From NCBI GenBank assembly GCA_002353825.1, contig DEKJ01000028.1, positions 155,793 to 169,635 on the forward strand: a stretch of DNA of 13,843 nt. The letters are read 5' to 3'. Below the pieces are notes generated by a model. It saw nothing but the letters and a program-made list of their open reading frames with translations. It did not search any database and was not told the DNA's origin. This DNA is from Prevotella sp. UBA2725. Its GTDB lineage: Bacteria > Bacteroidota > Bacteroidia > Bacteroidales > Bacteroidaceae. Below are positions 13,395 through 13,843 of this stretch, in pieces; position 1 is the stretch's first letter, and each line of letters begins with the position of its first letter. A program made the position numbers and the translations under genes.

Positions 13395-13843
13395 ATGAAA
13401 AAAGCATCTTTCCTTAGCATCGCGCTTGTTGCCACAACCCTTCTGTCCGGTCTGGCCGCCTGCTCTGACAATACAGCCGACAACACTTCCGGCGGCTCAC
13501 TCATCGACACGACCAACGTCGTTAAGGATGACGCCAGCGCACTGGCACTCGTCAACGGTGTCTATGCCCACTGGCAGCCACTGAGCTCCTCGTTCTCGTT
13601 CATCATTGAGACAAACTCCAACAAGCTCGTCTCCTTCGAGGGAGAGGAGAACGAGGCGGGGCCGCTGAACAGCCGCTTCGAGCAAGCCGCTGACACCTGG
13701 TACCAGGTAAAGATCTTCAACCATCTCTTTCTCGGTATCGCACAGGACAACCAGGCCATCTCTACCATCACCAATTCTTTCAAGAACGGCACCGTGACAC
13801 AGGCCGGCTACAATGCCGCCGTGGGAAAGGCGAAGTTTCTGCG
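13395..13843 (+). CDS. SusD/RagB-family outer-membrane lipoprotein, N-terminal part (cut by window end)
   Basis: The frame opens at ATG 13395 and remains open to the last base, 149 codons. A lipoprotein signal peptide with lipobox LAAC (lipidated Cys23) is followed by the typical SusD N-terminus: ALALVNGVYAHWQPL, then a stretch ending in GKAKFLR, which matches the conserved GEA(R/K)FLRA helix of the family. SusD proteins act as surface lids on their SusC partner and bind the nutrient. Position 63 bp after the SusC-type gene is the standard order. Full length should be about 500-600 residues; the rest lies outside. Confidence 0.95.
   Translation, partial: MKKASFLSIALVATTLLSGLAACSDNTADNTSGGSLIDTTNVVKDDASALALVNGVYAHWQPLSSSFSFIIETNSNKLVSFEGEENEAGPLNSRFEQAADTWYQVKIFNHLFLGIAQDNQAISTITNSFKNGTVTQAGYNAAVGKAKFL

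Overview
The window looks like a chromosomal segment of a Prevotella-like member of the Bacteroidales. The evidence is a SusC/SusD outer-membrane transporter pair, a PorE-type OmpA lipoprotein with the TPR/PD40/carboxypeptidase-like/OmpA order, a DUF4143-type AAA ATPase, and at least five promoters of the Bacteroidetes form (TTG or TTTG, about 20 bp, then TAnnTTTG). No rRNA, tRNA, CRISPR array, transposase or integrase was seen.

Layout. 1-1226: a lone AAA ATPase with its own promoter. 1227-1430: a convergent, repeat-bearing gap with an imperfect inverted repeat built from CAAC/GTTG units and two 32-bp direct repeats. 1431-4604, minus strand: a two-gene operon, mrp (Fe-S cluster carrier ATPase) followed after 3 bp by a PorE-like lipoprotein. 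4605-4756: a divergent promoter region. 4757-6793: a secreted GH115-like protein that is too short for its family and seems to lack a central block. 6825-6894: ten imperfect copies of a 7-bp unit, whose edge touches the stop codon of the next gene. 6895-7886, minus strand: a mntA/hepT type VII toxin-antitoxin pair behind a 70-codon remnant of an EcoRI-type adenine methyltransferase, all apparently read from the remnant's promoter. 7887-8286: a gap with two hairpins, one a convincing terminator. 8287-8960, minus strand: a higB/higA-type toxin-antitoxin pair with its own promoter and a possible operator. 8961-9317: a divergent control region and long leader with a short cysteine-rich reading frame and a perfect 17-bp palindrome. 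9318-13843: an apparent operon of a PstS-like periplasmic binding protein, a complete SusC-type TonB-dependent transporter and the start of a SusD-type lipoprotein that runs off the window.

How the parts fit. The mrp/porE block and the two polysaccharide or nutrient blocks (GH115-like; PstS-like/SusC/SusD) look like resident genes, and they are visibly richer in G+C than the toxin-antitoxin stretch. The stretch from about 6.8 to 9.0 kb looks like an accessory island: two unrelated toxin-antitoxin modules in the same direction, a broken modification gene and short repeats. The best candidate for something undescribed is the last operon, where a PstS-like binding protein heads a SusCD transporter pair with no ABC permease in view. 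Next best is the shortened GH115-like protein.
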